A DNA stretch of 39,349 bases from Lingula anatina (lineage: Eukaryota > Brachiopoda > Lingulata > Lingulida > Lingulidae), in the NCBI RefSeq assembly GCF_001039355.2, contig NW_019775516.1:70743-110091 (forward strand). Reading direction: 5' to 3'. Below are positions 1 to 13,100 of this stretch, in pieces; within the stretch, counting starts at the first letter, position 1, and every line of letters begins with the position of its first letter. The notes under the pieces were generated by a model. The model had not been told where the DNA came from. It was given only the letters and a program-made list of their open reading frames with translations, and did no database searches. A program made the position numbers and the translations under genes.

Positions 1-390
1 CCCATAAACACACACACCTCTTAGTATAACTTTATTTTTAAGAACTTAAAAGTCTGCATTGACTTGACATCAGAATTATTTGTGATTAAGCATGTATAAT
101 CGTGTTATTTAATTATTTATGTGTTTTGCTTATATATTACTACTATATTACTATTAAATATTATATTTTACTGCATGCCTCCTGTACAGTGTACACTGTA
201 ATTCACCCAATGGAGGAAGAACATAAACTGTCAGTTGTTTGATATTACATGTATTTTTATAATTCAGGTTCAAGTAGAGGGGACAGATAATCACAAGTAT
301 TAAAATACAGCACTGTGAGGTTTATATTGTCTGCAGCCTAAGACAAGATTGAACAGGAATAGCTGTCTTCAGAAGAAGAGGTCTTACAGG

Positions 391-3300
391 ATGAGTCTAC
401 GACATGCATTCAAGTCCCGATTTCTGGACAGTAAAGGCGATAGTGATGTGGTGGTGAAAGGGTTTCGTTCTTTGGAAAAAGAAGAGGAAGCCAAAATGAC
501 CTGCAGTTTTGATGATGATGAGGTAACTTTAGAAAAATGTTGAAATGCATGTGTGTTTGTATGTAAAAATTATCTTTATGTAATGTTTTCAGAATATTTT
601 AAGTCATTCAATGACCATGTATTCATAATCCTTAACTAGACTGTAGTCAATTTTGTAATTAAATTTGTTTTGAAGTTGTTCACAGAGAAGTTACAATATT
701 TGATGAACTTCCAATATTGAATCTTGGTAAATTAAAGTGAAAAATAAAACTGTTAAACTTTTATGCACATGTAACATTATTTTCTGCAGGAGCCAACAGA
801 ATGCATGTCCTCAGTGACAGAAGAAACCCGTGACTCAGACCACAAATCCAAGAAGATGGACGAGAGCACAAAAACAGCTTCAGTCCCTGATGACAGTGTT
901 GCCATCTATGAGTCACAATTGACACAACTCCAGGAGCAGCTGGTGGAGACCATGATAGAGAACCAGAACTTGAGTCAGTCTGAGATCTTTTTTTTTTTTT
1001 TTTTTTTTTTTTGATAATTAAAATTTAACTTTCAGTGATGGATCCTTAGTAAAAATTAGCAGCAAATTATAATTAGAAGCAATGCAATTTTTTTTATTGC
1101 AAGCTCCTGTGATATCCTTGCCACAAACTCTAAGTTTACAGCAAATTTTCTGCACATTGACATATCCCACTTACATTTCATGAGATTTTAAAAGGACTGG
1201 TGAACCAAGATGACACTGAGTGACTTTGCCATCTTTGTCCCACATATACATCAGTTGCAGTAAACTTTTCTTCATCTGCCTTTATATTTGCCTTGCTTCA
1301 GTTGACATTTTTTAGCCTTGCCCCCCCCCCTTATTTCTAATCCCAGTCCCACTATTGGGTGCATTGTAATGAAAACACCTTGAAACAAAAAATTACAATA
1401 ATTGTAACTACTAAAATGATAGCTGCTAAATTTTGTTTGAAAAATACCTAATTTTATTTAAAGAAGACCTTTTCAAGTTTGTATAAAGGGAAACTTCCTG
1501 AATCAATGAGAGAATATGGATGATTTTAGTAAAACTTCTCTCAGACTGTGAACAGATGTTCATACCTTTCCAGAGAGAGAATTGGAGTTGATGAAAGATG
1601 CTGATAAGGTAAAGAAACTGGAGAAGAACTTGGAAATACAGACGGGGAAAAACAAGTACCTTGCAAGGAAATTAGAAGTGTTACAGAGGATGAGGTAAGA
1701 ATTGAGGGGATTTTTTGTTCTTGGTGACAATATTTTGTATTGCTAGAATGTAATGTTGGTGTCTCAGTGGTCATAGTTGCCTATTTTGCTCAGTCCATAA
1801 TTATAATAGATTATTTACCATAACATTAATAATTGCTTAATATTACCGTTAATAAAAAATTCTAGTCTAAGATTGGAATATATCCTTTTTAACATACTGA
1901 TCAAAACATATTTTTGGGGGATGCAATAGTAAAGATACTGTGAGGCAAATAAAAGTGTTGGTGCAGCAGTTATAGTTATCATCATTAGGGTCAAATATTA
2001 CAAAATTGATGAAATGCTTCTCTAACATGTGGTGTATTAAATATAAGCATTTAATAGTTACTCTTAAGGGGTGTTCAATTGTTATTGTCCTCAGGAAACA
2101 GTACATAGATATTTTCAGTGATGTACAGATAACCTAAGGAAATGTACAGATGTAACGGCTTGATCCATTTTGATGGGGAGGGCCAAGAAAACTCCCAGAA
2201 TACATTTTGATTTTCCCCGATATACAGGCCTCGTTTTTATCAGTGAACTTTTAGGACGTCAACAACAAACATGTTGATTTATGAACCAATGCACATTATA
2301 ATCTTATAATGTTAAGATTTAATAGGGTTAACATGAATAATTCTTTCAAAGATTTTGTTATTAAAGTAAGTCATAGGCATTTGTCTTTTTTGTACATGAA
2401 AAAAGACAAGGGCCTTATCCGAATATTTGGACATCGGCTTCTAACAATTAACATACCCAACCAATTGATCAGATCAGTTAGTCCAGGGATCATCTTTTCT
2501 GAATGTGCTCTATTTATTTTTGACATGTCAGAGATGCTGAACTCAAGTCGCAGTGGGTTGATTTGTCAGAAGAGGCAACTGAGACATTTGTACAAGTTCC
2601 TGAAGGTAAAAAACACACTTCATAGCAAGAATACCTTTATGTATTATATCAATTCTATTCAATGAGTTTAACACTGTGATGTAGGAAGTATAGGCAACTA
2701 TTGGATACTTATTTTACAGGAGTCTTCTCAAATTGTGAAATGTTCATTTAGGAAGCTTAGTTTTAAAAATATTAAAAGTAAAGTTTTCAACTTTGTAATT
2801 TCTGTTAATTATATATTCACTTACTTATTTGATCATTAGCACTCTGTCTCAGGTTGTGCCTCTAAACCTTGTAATTATATCTTAAGTTATAATTTTAAAT
2901 GGCAGTGTGAATTCACAGCCAGCAAAGTATGAGGTTATGAATTGTCAGACTTAAGGAAATTATATTACGTATTAATTACTAAAAAATATTCCTCTCTCTG
3001 TAGACACAGTCCCAGAGGCTGAGGGCTGGTTTGGCAGGATAAAAACTCGATTATTCTGGACATTCTACGACATCTTGGATGATTTTAGAGAGGAAGAAAC
3101 CAATGACCAGGAGATAGAAGAGGAGCCACTGGCCGTGAAAAAGTAGGAAGTGCTATTCTGAACTCATGAGTTTAGGTCAAAATATCAAATAACCAAATAG
3201 TCAGTTTAAATTAAGATCAGATCTGACTGTGGTTGTTGCAAGTAGCCATTGGTTCACAGTTTGTTTTTTGATATCCTTTGTGAATTATTATTATTATTTG

Positions 3301-4077
3301 TGATTCGAGTCAACAATGAACTCTTCCTAGGTTCTTAAGTATTTTTGCTGTTTGTTAACTTTTTAGGCTCAAGAAGAATGTGAAGAGATTTGGTAAGATA
3401 GATTGGTCATTTTTCACACACAGTTTTATTATTATTTTTTTTTTCTGTATGAATTACTTATTATTATGAATTGTAATGATTTTGCTGTATTATCTGATAA
3501 TCATTGATAATCAATAATGTGTAGTTCATAACAACAGGCCATTAGTTATAGACATTACTCAAAGTAGTATTAGTAACATATTTTTACACACAACAATTTC
3601 TTGCTGTCAGGTGTAATTTCCATATTACATGTATATGACACATTTAAGAATACTGTGAAGACTTTTATTAAGAAGATATTTTTCTCATCTTAAAGTATAG
3701 CTTAAAACAAATCATATTTACCAGTAATCACCTGTATTAGCAGATTTTATAATTGCCCATTCTTTTGAGATATTTTTTATACATTAATTGATCTTGGAAG
3801 ATGGAATTTGTATATCAGTCGTGAAAAAAAAATAGATGGACTAATGGTGTTAACAATCTATTACATACATTATATGGACCTCAGAGATCTCTTCATTTAT
3901 TATTTAAAAACTTTGGACAGTATTCTAGGATGAAAATAGAGTCATATATTATTCTGATTTCAGGCAATTCTTTCAAGGAAATCCTCAGCACAATAAAAGG
4001 TCTTAACCTGCTCCTGAGCTGGAAGTCCCCAGCTAAAACTCTGCTAGTTTTCCTGGTAGGTACAACTATTATACAAT

Positions 4078-4117
<40 letters not shown>

Positions 4118-7100
4118 TTTCAGAGTTACCTGTACTTTCTTTCAATGGGCTGGATCCTACCTGGTGTATTGTTTATTTATTTATTTATTTATTTATTTAT
4201 TTCAGAGTTACCTGTACTTCCTTTCAATGGGCTGGATCCTACCTGGTATATTATTTATTTTTTTATTTATTTATTTCAGAGTTACCTATACTTCCTTTCA
4301 ATGGGCTGGATCCTACCTGGCGTATTATTTATTTATTTATTTATTTATTTCAGAGTTACCTGTACTTTCTTTCAATGGGCTGGATCCTACCTGGTATATT
4401 ATTCCTGATGGTGTTCAGACTTTTCATCAGTTATCTTCAGTACAAGTAAGAATCTCTCTGCTGGCTGCTTCTTGCAGTTACACCTAGGAGAGAAACAATG
4501 AAACCATTCAGAACAGATGATCCAAGTACTAACTGATCCGCCGACTAAATATGGCCAGCCACACTTCAAAAACAATGCCGCTGATTCCCAATGCCCCTCC
4601 TCCGCACGGGTCATTAAACGGATTAAATCTCTGCTCCGAGGTTTGATTACCAGACCCCTGCAGCGACAGTCCGTGTTGAGGCAGGAAATTGGCAGTATCG
4701 CTTTTGAAGTGGAGTTGGCAGAATTTAGTTGGTGGATCAGTTAGTAGTCAGATCCTCTATTCTGAATGGCCCTTACATCTTCACACAAGATGATTTTACT
4801 GTATAAGACCAGATTTATTATTATATTATATAGAATAGTTTTATTTTTAAATGATAGGATTTTAGTAATTGAACAAATTAGGGGATAAGGGGATTAGGGG
4901 ATAAGTAAAAACAAAATTCCCTCATCATACCTGGTGTTTCTTAGTTCTACAAGTTAATACTCTCGGTTTTTGGGAGTCAGAAAATTTGCTTAACAAAATA
5001 CTTCATAAATTATTGTTTCTGATATATGCCAACTGTTTTTTTTTAATCAATTTTTGTTTAGTTCAGTGTAGTTAAATGGAGTGCATTGCTGGACAGTTCT
5101 TGATGGCTTCTTAATTTAAAATTTGAGGATGGTTCGATATTATAGAGTTGCTGTTAAAGAACAGGCTCTTGTAATATGTGTTCTTTTAATTTCAGGGGTT
5201 TTAGGATTGAACTTCATTACTTCAGAGTGGTGGAAGACAAAGATGTGATTTGAGCTAATTTTTAGAAAAATATTTATAAAGTTATGACTTGGAGATTTTA
5301 TTTAAGCATAGTGATTAAAATGTTTAAGTGGAATTTTACATTTTTGAAGGTAAACTACCCTGCTTTAAATATTTTACCTGTTAGGTAGAGAAGCATGTAC
5401 CAAAAGTAACATTTTTGTCAATTTTTAATTTATACAAGTTTTATATTGATCATTATTTTAAGAGCACTTTTTAATGAGTATGGAATTTTATCTTCTTCAA
5501 AATAGGATTCTGAAGAAAAAGAATTGGGTGTGGCAGATAAATTCAATATTGTAGTACAGGTAGCTACGAAAGTACAGGTAAGTCTGTAATAGAAATCTGT
5601 CAATTAGATTTTTTCAAAATTAGTTATTAGCATTATAGATCTATAGTAATTGTACCACCAGCGTTAGCGCTGGCGGTACACATGGTTTCGGTCCTGTCCG
5701 GATTGTTCCGCCGGCTCCGCCGGCTCCGCCGGACGGCTACCGTTACCGCTTCTCCTCCTAGACGGTAAGGGCCCCCGTACCCATCTCATGGATTTAGGTC
5801 ACCTATAATCTCAACTCGTTCCACGTAAAATTTGGGCTTTGTCGGTATTGGGGTCTGGGTGTGGNATTGGGTATTGTCCACTGTATTTTGAAAAACAAAG
5901 CCACTTGTTAAAGTAGTTTTAAGACTTTTTCCAAAAATATATGAAAGTATTGGGCAAAAGTTTTACCAGGCTAAACTTAAACTGTCAGGTGTTGCATTAA
6001 CTTTTGTCTTTTTTTCCTTGCAGAATACCTTAGGTTTACTGGCAGATCAAATGGAAAAGTTGAAAAAGTTTGTAATTTTCATATCATGGTTGCTTTTAAT
6101 TATGGCCAATTATGTTTTAATATACACTCATGTTAGAGCTCACTTGTGTATCATTTAGTAGAATAATTGATCTGTTAAATTTCTTAATTTAAGTTAATTA
6201 CACATTTGCATAAAGAACTTTTTTATTTACTGAATCTTAAATTTCATAAGGTAAGAATGAAAAATGCATGTCAGTTTAGGTCCAATATAGCATACCTGGA
6301 TGTCATCATTAGTATATGATATAAATTTAAAATTTTGTCATTTAAAAAAAATTAATTAATAAATCAAAATGTGTTAATCCAACACGACCATACTAGCTGA
6401 CAAACTTTTCAAAATAATCGCGAGGCCCATTTTCAAGTTTAACAAAATTTTCAAAGTGAAAAAAATTATTTCTGTGGAGAATCATCTTCCAACAAAATTT
6501 TCAAGACCGACTAAATTTTCAAGGTATTTCTAAGTAACCAGTGGAATAAACTAAATTTTAATCCTTCATCAGCCTCTGTGTAGAGTAGCACATGTAACAG
6601 CTAGGATTTTTTTATTTCAGTTTGTTGACTTGGCAGGAGCCAGAGCAGACACAAAGATTGTTTGGTGTGCTAGTTGCCTTATTTATTGCCTCTTGTCTTC
6701 TTCCTGGCAGAATTTTCTTTTTTATAGCAGGTAGGGCATGTGCATACACATACGATGTAACAACTTTATCAAACAAAGGCACACAGATGCACATACTCGC
6801 TAATGTCAGAAACAACTGGGAAATTTATAGTTGACTGTGTTTGTTTTATACATTGAAAGTGATGATTCCAGTGCCTAACTATAAATAAAAAAAACATCCT
6901 AAAGATGAAGACAGATTGTTGATATTTATGAGCATGTGCACTCAAAATAAGATCTGATGTTTATTTTAATGTGAAAAAGAGCAAATAATTTTTTTTTAAA
7001 TTTTGATTATATTTGATAGTATTTCTAATGACTATATATTTACAGGTCTGCAGGTTGGATTCAAGTTATTTATCCAGGACCCAATATTTAACCGATTCCC

Positions 7101-10100
7101 TCGTGTTAAAGAGAAGTATGATACAGTTTACAAAATGTGGAAGATTCTTCCTACTGATGATCAGCTGCAGAAGAGAGACAGCAGAGCCAAGATGCTAAAG
7201 GTAAAAAAAAGTATCCCAGACAATTTGAATTGTACCCATATGATATTTACTAGGTATATTGAATGTTCCTTAAGCTTCATTTTTTATTCCAAATGATGAC
7301 GTCTCACCATCATAAAACCAGAGACTTCAGATATTAGTCCATGATTCTTACTTTATCACATTAAGTTCAAAGGCACTTCTAAATATGGGATAAATTGGAT
7401 TTTATTGTAACAAGTTTAAGTCCTCTGAAAATATAAACATCTTTAACATGCAAATGTACACTTCTTGCACTTCTTCATGGTGTGACTTTCATGAAGGAAA
7501 TTGTATTTTCATATAAAATCTGTGCATTCATTGGAAGTTCTTGTATTAAATCTTTTTCACAGTCCTTTGGTTGTGCCTATATATACAATCATTTTTATAT
7601 ACAGATTTGGCTGTACTTTTACTCAAATTATTGCAGCTGTTGTAGGCCATTTAACAAGATTTCTTAATTGTTTCTCATGTCAGTAATATTTCCCACTTAT
7701 ACTGAGATGTATTCAGTTAGCATTGAATGAGTGTTTGACAGTGTCAAAAATTTTCTGAAAATACATTAAAATTCGAACCAACTACATGACACGACTGCCG
7801 CAGGTAGGGACTCCATACAGTCATTTGGTCTATTAAAGGAGGACATCAGCTAGCTCATTTTGCACATTTTCCCTAAGGTATTCATTTGATAAAGTAAATG
7901 TTTTGTCCTTTTAATCCTGTGAATTTTGAGGAATGTTTTGTTTGTCTAGGAAAGTATTTAGCTCCCTTACTGGATCAGTTCAAGAAGATCAGTCTGTCCT
8001 TGTTCCTGAAGACATTGACACAATGTTTCATGTGCCCTGACAGGTTTCCTGGTTAGAATGTCCAGGAAGATGGCAGTTTTCTCTGGACATACTACCCTGG
8101 TAGTTGAGGTTTGGTGTTGAGGGAGCTCTGGCTTCACCCATTCATATTCATGGTCAGTGATAATGTCTTCTTGGAGGAAAACATTCAGCATGTGTTTGAG
8201 ACAAGGTTCTGTGATGTTTTCTGCCAGAATGTCCTGGTTCTGCTGCAGAACTGAAATATTGAATTAATGACTGAATCAGATATCTTGATTTTAAATCTTT
8301 TAGATTTGTAAGCAAATTATGACCAAATAGTGAACATTTTCCATTTTTTTTAACAAATCTCTCCTTGTTTGCCCATCTCTTTGTTTACCATCAACCCATG
8401 TCTTTATTTGTTATTATTTTTTTTTGTACTAAACAATTTCTCATAAACTTACAGTATACTTAATTTAATGGGGGGTGGGGGGAACATAATGTTAACAAAG
8501 AAAGACAAACCACATATTTTATACACAGATATTTACCTGTTTTCCATGATGGGGGGAAAACCAAATCTGCATCGATTTCTTCACCAGATTTTTGACATGG
8601 CACTTTTGCTGATCTCCTGGCAGTGGTTGAAGGCTGGTCTATCATCTCCCCAAAAAAGAGTGTTGGGTCTTCAAGTCCCTTACTCACACAGTGGGGGCAC
8701 ACCAGGTACTTATCATATGACAGCCCAGGCCAGTCCTCTTTAATGATGTCCATGAGGTCACCATGGGCACGTATGAGTGGTCTCCATAAGTCTGGGAGGT
8801 TTTGTCCACGCACAGATATGGTGATGCCCCAGTCAGTGGCATTGCTGGCTGTATTAAGATGTGGCTGACTCTGATGATGAGATAGCTGCATTTTACAACC
8901 ATGTAGTTCTGCATACACCCCATGTTTCCAGTCAACACGCTTGGTCCTATAGAATCCAAGATATCTATGCTGACGGACAGAAAATTTCTCATATAAGCCA
9001 TCTGGACATCTATATGGAAAGAGAACCTGCAGGGTAAGTTGCGTGGTATCTGGGGGAACCTTGCTGGGCCATTTGGTGTCTAGCTCAGGTTGTCTTTCTT
9101 CAGTGAGGAGCCATGGAAAGTGGAATAAGGTATTGGATGGAAGAGATTCATCTTCCTGGACTTGATAGCACAGCTCCAGTTTCTGCATGAGTTCTGTCAT
9201 GGCATCTACTTCTCCAGTACTGAGATTGAAAGGCTGCCATAAACACAACATGGCTTCTTCCGAAACCATTCCCCTAACTCTAAGATCTTCAATTATTTCA
9301 CATTTTTTGGGTGCTGTTATTGTAAGTGAATCTTGCAGGGTCTTGATGGTAGCATCCATGTCATGATTAAGGATTGCCTTGAGAAGATTTGCAAGGATCT
9401 CTTGCTTGTGAAATATTGTCTGTTTTAGCAAGGGACTTGTCTCAAACCAGATGATGTCTCCACGGTGGGCCAAGAAGGAAAGGATGTCGTAGATTGTTTG
9501 GTCAATTTCCTGGTCTGGGTAACGCCACTTCTTAAAGAATGTCCTCCATGATATGGGCTTGAACTGTATGTCTGGAGCCTGTTTAAGAGTATCCAAGTTG
9601 AGTGTATTTTCAGAACTATCTTGCCTCTTTCTGCAGATATCAGAGGCTGCTTCAACCCACATCCCTGGTAGACTGACTGCATGTTGTCTTGCAAAAGAAG
9701 TTAGATAAACAGTAAGCTCATTAAATCCTTGTTTAGTCTTGGAACTAACCATGAAGACATGCTCATGGATATGAATCAGTTGATCTTCTAATGTCTGAAG
9801 CTTGTCAACTTTGTTCTTGTAAGCCTCATGCATGGAGATTTGTTTTGGATCTATTTCTGACATTTTTTCCTTGGTCTTCTTCATTTGAGTTTCAAACCAT
9901 TCTTGTTTTTTTCTCTTGTGGACTGCTAGTTGTTTCTTTAACACTGAACATTTAACATGTGCCAAGCTATTGTCAACTTTGTCAACATGAGTACCAATTA
10001 GTGCTATTTGTATCCCTGGCATCTGTGCTTGCACTTTGTCTATCCAGTCTCCAATGTAGAGCTGATAATGAGCCTCCTTTTCTGGATCATATTTAGACAG

Positions 10101-13100
10101 GTTGAAAGTGATGAAAACCAAGCCATGTTTTGAGATGAAAATTGGGTGTCCTATTTTATAGACATCATGTCCACCAAAGTCATTGATATTGAAGCCAATA
10201 TCTTTATCAGCCTCCCATGTTCCCTGCTCCACCACTCTTGTTCTGTCTGCCTTCTTTGTGAGGGTTGATTCTCCTCGTTGCAATGTACGTGAAATGCTAG
10301 TTTTTCCTGCTTCTGTTTCACCAAGAAAGTTGACCTGTATTCTACTTGACTGGATTGACTTGCTCAGTTTTAATGCCTTTAAGTACCTCTTGATAGCATC
10401 TAGTCCCCTGTTGGCTGTGTCTTTAGGCGGTTGTACCAGAGGATTACCTTTCACATCTTGTTTTTTTAGACTCTCCATATTACTCATCTGAGGTGGCAAG
10501 TGGGTGATGTTATTGTATGCCAGGATAAGTATCTCAAGTTTAGTCAACTTTGTGATATCCACTGGTATGTCAGATAGCTGATTACCACTCAGATACAGCT
10601 TTTCTAGGTAATTCAGGCCACACAGTGCTATGGGGAATGTAGTGAAGGCATTGTAATTGAGGTCAAATCTTCTAAGCCCCTTCATCCTGGTGATATCCAC
10701 TGGTATGTAATATAGCTTGTTGTTATCCAGGCCCAGCTCCTTTAGGTTAGTCAAGCTACACAGTGCTATGGGGAATGTAGTGAAGGCATTGTTATTGAGG
10801 TGGAATATTCTAAGCCCCTTCATCCTGGTGATATCCACTGGTATGTCAGATAGCTGGTTGTTACTCAGGCTCAGCACCTCTAGGTTAGTCAAGCCACACA
10901 GTGCTATGGGGAATGTAGTGAAGGCATTGTTTTTGAGTCTGAATATTCTGAGCACTTTCAACCTGCTGATATCCACTGGTATGTCAGATAGCTGGTTGTT
11001 ACTCAGGCTCAGCACCTCTAGGTTAGTCAGGCCACACAGTGCTATGGGGAATGTAGTGAAGGCATTGTTTTTGAGTCTGAATATTCTGAGCACCTTCAAC
11101 CTGGTTATATCTTCTGGTATGTCAGATAGCTGGTTGTATGACAGGTCCAGCATCGCTAGGTTAGTCAAGCCACACAGTGCTATGGGGAATGTAGTGAATG
11201 AATTATGGGATAGGTTCAACACTGTGAGGTGTGGCAGGTTGGATATGGACTGTGGCAAAGAAGATAACCAGTTATGTGCTGCAGATATCTTCTTAACATT
11301 TCTACACCTGTCAATGGACTCTGGTAGGTTGACTGTATGAGCAGAGTCTATACGAAGATCAGTCCATTCCAGCACAGTATCTGGTGTCTTTGAATGTGGA
11401 GACAACTCTAACCTGTGTAAGAGATTAAGTTTCTCTTTGTGTGCTACTTCTCTGTAAGCCATGTCTCAGGAATGGAACAGTAGGAAGAAGTGTCACTGCT
11501 CTATATGTTTATGTTCATACATCTACATGTAGGTAGAACTAGTAAATCTTTGGTAATTTGGTGGGTAATTATGTGTTTGTCATCAATTTTAGCAATATTT
11601 GCCCCCTGATAACATTTTGCCTTAAAGGGAAGTAAAAAAATTAGCTTAATCTTAAAACCATATTATTTTGTCCTTGTATGTTCTTGTTATCTGAAATTTA
11701 AAAAAAAAATGGTAAAATAAGTATGCCAGATACTTATTATTTTGTTAGAAAAGCTATACACAGTAGTTAGGTATGTATTATTTGTTGCTAAAAATTACAT
11801 TAATTATTTCCTGTGGTCCTCCACCAACATGCTGTTCTACAGTATGACAGGTACTCTAGACAGCGACAAACTGGAAATATTTTAAGCATAGAGAAATGTT
11901 CTTGTGTATTTATAAGGTACATTTCAATCATTTTGCTTAATGTAAAAATTAAATATTTGTTCACAAGGTGATTTTATTACCTTATGGGGATGTAATGTGG
12001 ACTTGGACAAGTGTACAGGTGTTCTGAAAAAAATTAAGATAAAAAAATGCATTCAGTCCCATTACTGGTAGGTATTAAGCTTTTTTATCTTTTGGAATAT
12101 ATTCTAATATTTGATATGTTGTATTGTGGTATAAATACTTAGTAACCAATGAATAATTAAATGGATAATAACTCTTCGTTTTGGCAAAGAAAAATGGATT
12201 TTCCTGGAGTAAAACAACAATTTTCCCATACTAACCAATGGTTAATGAATCCATTTTTACATTCAAAGTTAGTCCCTGTTTTTTTTTCTAAAAAGTTTGG
12301 TTTTTTGTTAAAATTTCTTAAGAGATTTTAACAGAGTATAGCCATCAATGGAGGTCACGTGGTCTAAAGGCAAGCTCAGATATCAGAATAATAGCTGTAA
12401 CTGCCGTTTTTGTGGTAAAACAGAATATATTATATTTCTATGAGTTATTCACAATGTGTTTATTTTGAAATATAGATATCATACGAAGGAGTTATTATCC
12501 CTTTAATGTATACAAGTTTATTAAAGTATAATTGAGTTAAAAGAAAAGAGATGATTCAAGTTTATTCATGGCATTTATAATAAATAATCTTAAAACATAC
12601 ACAATAAAAAGAAATTTGGGTATTACAACGTTATTTACCTTCTGGTTTGAAGTTAATAGTTTTGGATGGTATATAAAATGAAATGAGTATCATTTATATA
12701 ATTTCTGGCTTTTATTTTTTGATACTATAGTGTGCTTCTGGACAGGAGTACAGGCAATTAACATACTCCTGAAAACTATGCTCTCTGAAAAAAAAAAATG
12801 TACTGTTGAAAGCCATGTATACTTGTTCAATAAATCAGGAAAAACTGATCAGCAAAAAAAAAGAAAAAAAAGGGAAAAAAAAAGCAAGTGGTAAGCTTTT
12901 GTCTGGGAAGGAAATGATAGCAATCTTAGCTGATAATTTAACATAAGTTTGAACTGGGGTATGGATATTAATTAGTCAGTTAAACAAAAACGTGGTTAGA
13001 AAATCTATAATAATGATATTTTTCCCAACAATTTTTACCTGAGCTGTTTACAAGTCACAGTCACACTCCTGTAATATGGGTCACAAAACCTGCTGGTCGT

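Noticed and set aside
10183-11340. Plus-strand frames over the ROCO gene (102 and 207 codons)
   Set aside because: They mirror the LRR and GTPase coding sequence on the minus strand and show no motif of their own.
12829-12884. Processed pseudogene end (AATAAA plus A-tract)
   Set aside because: The A-tract is interrupted and no coding sequence or target duplication could be found upstream.
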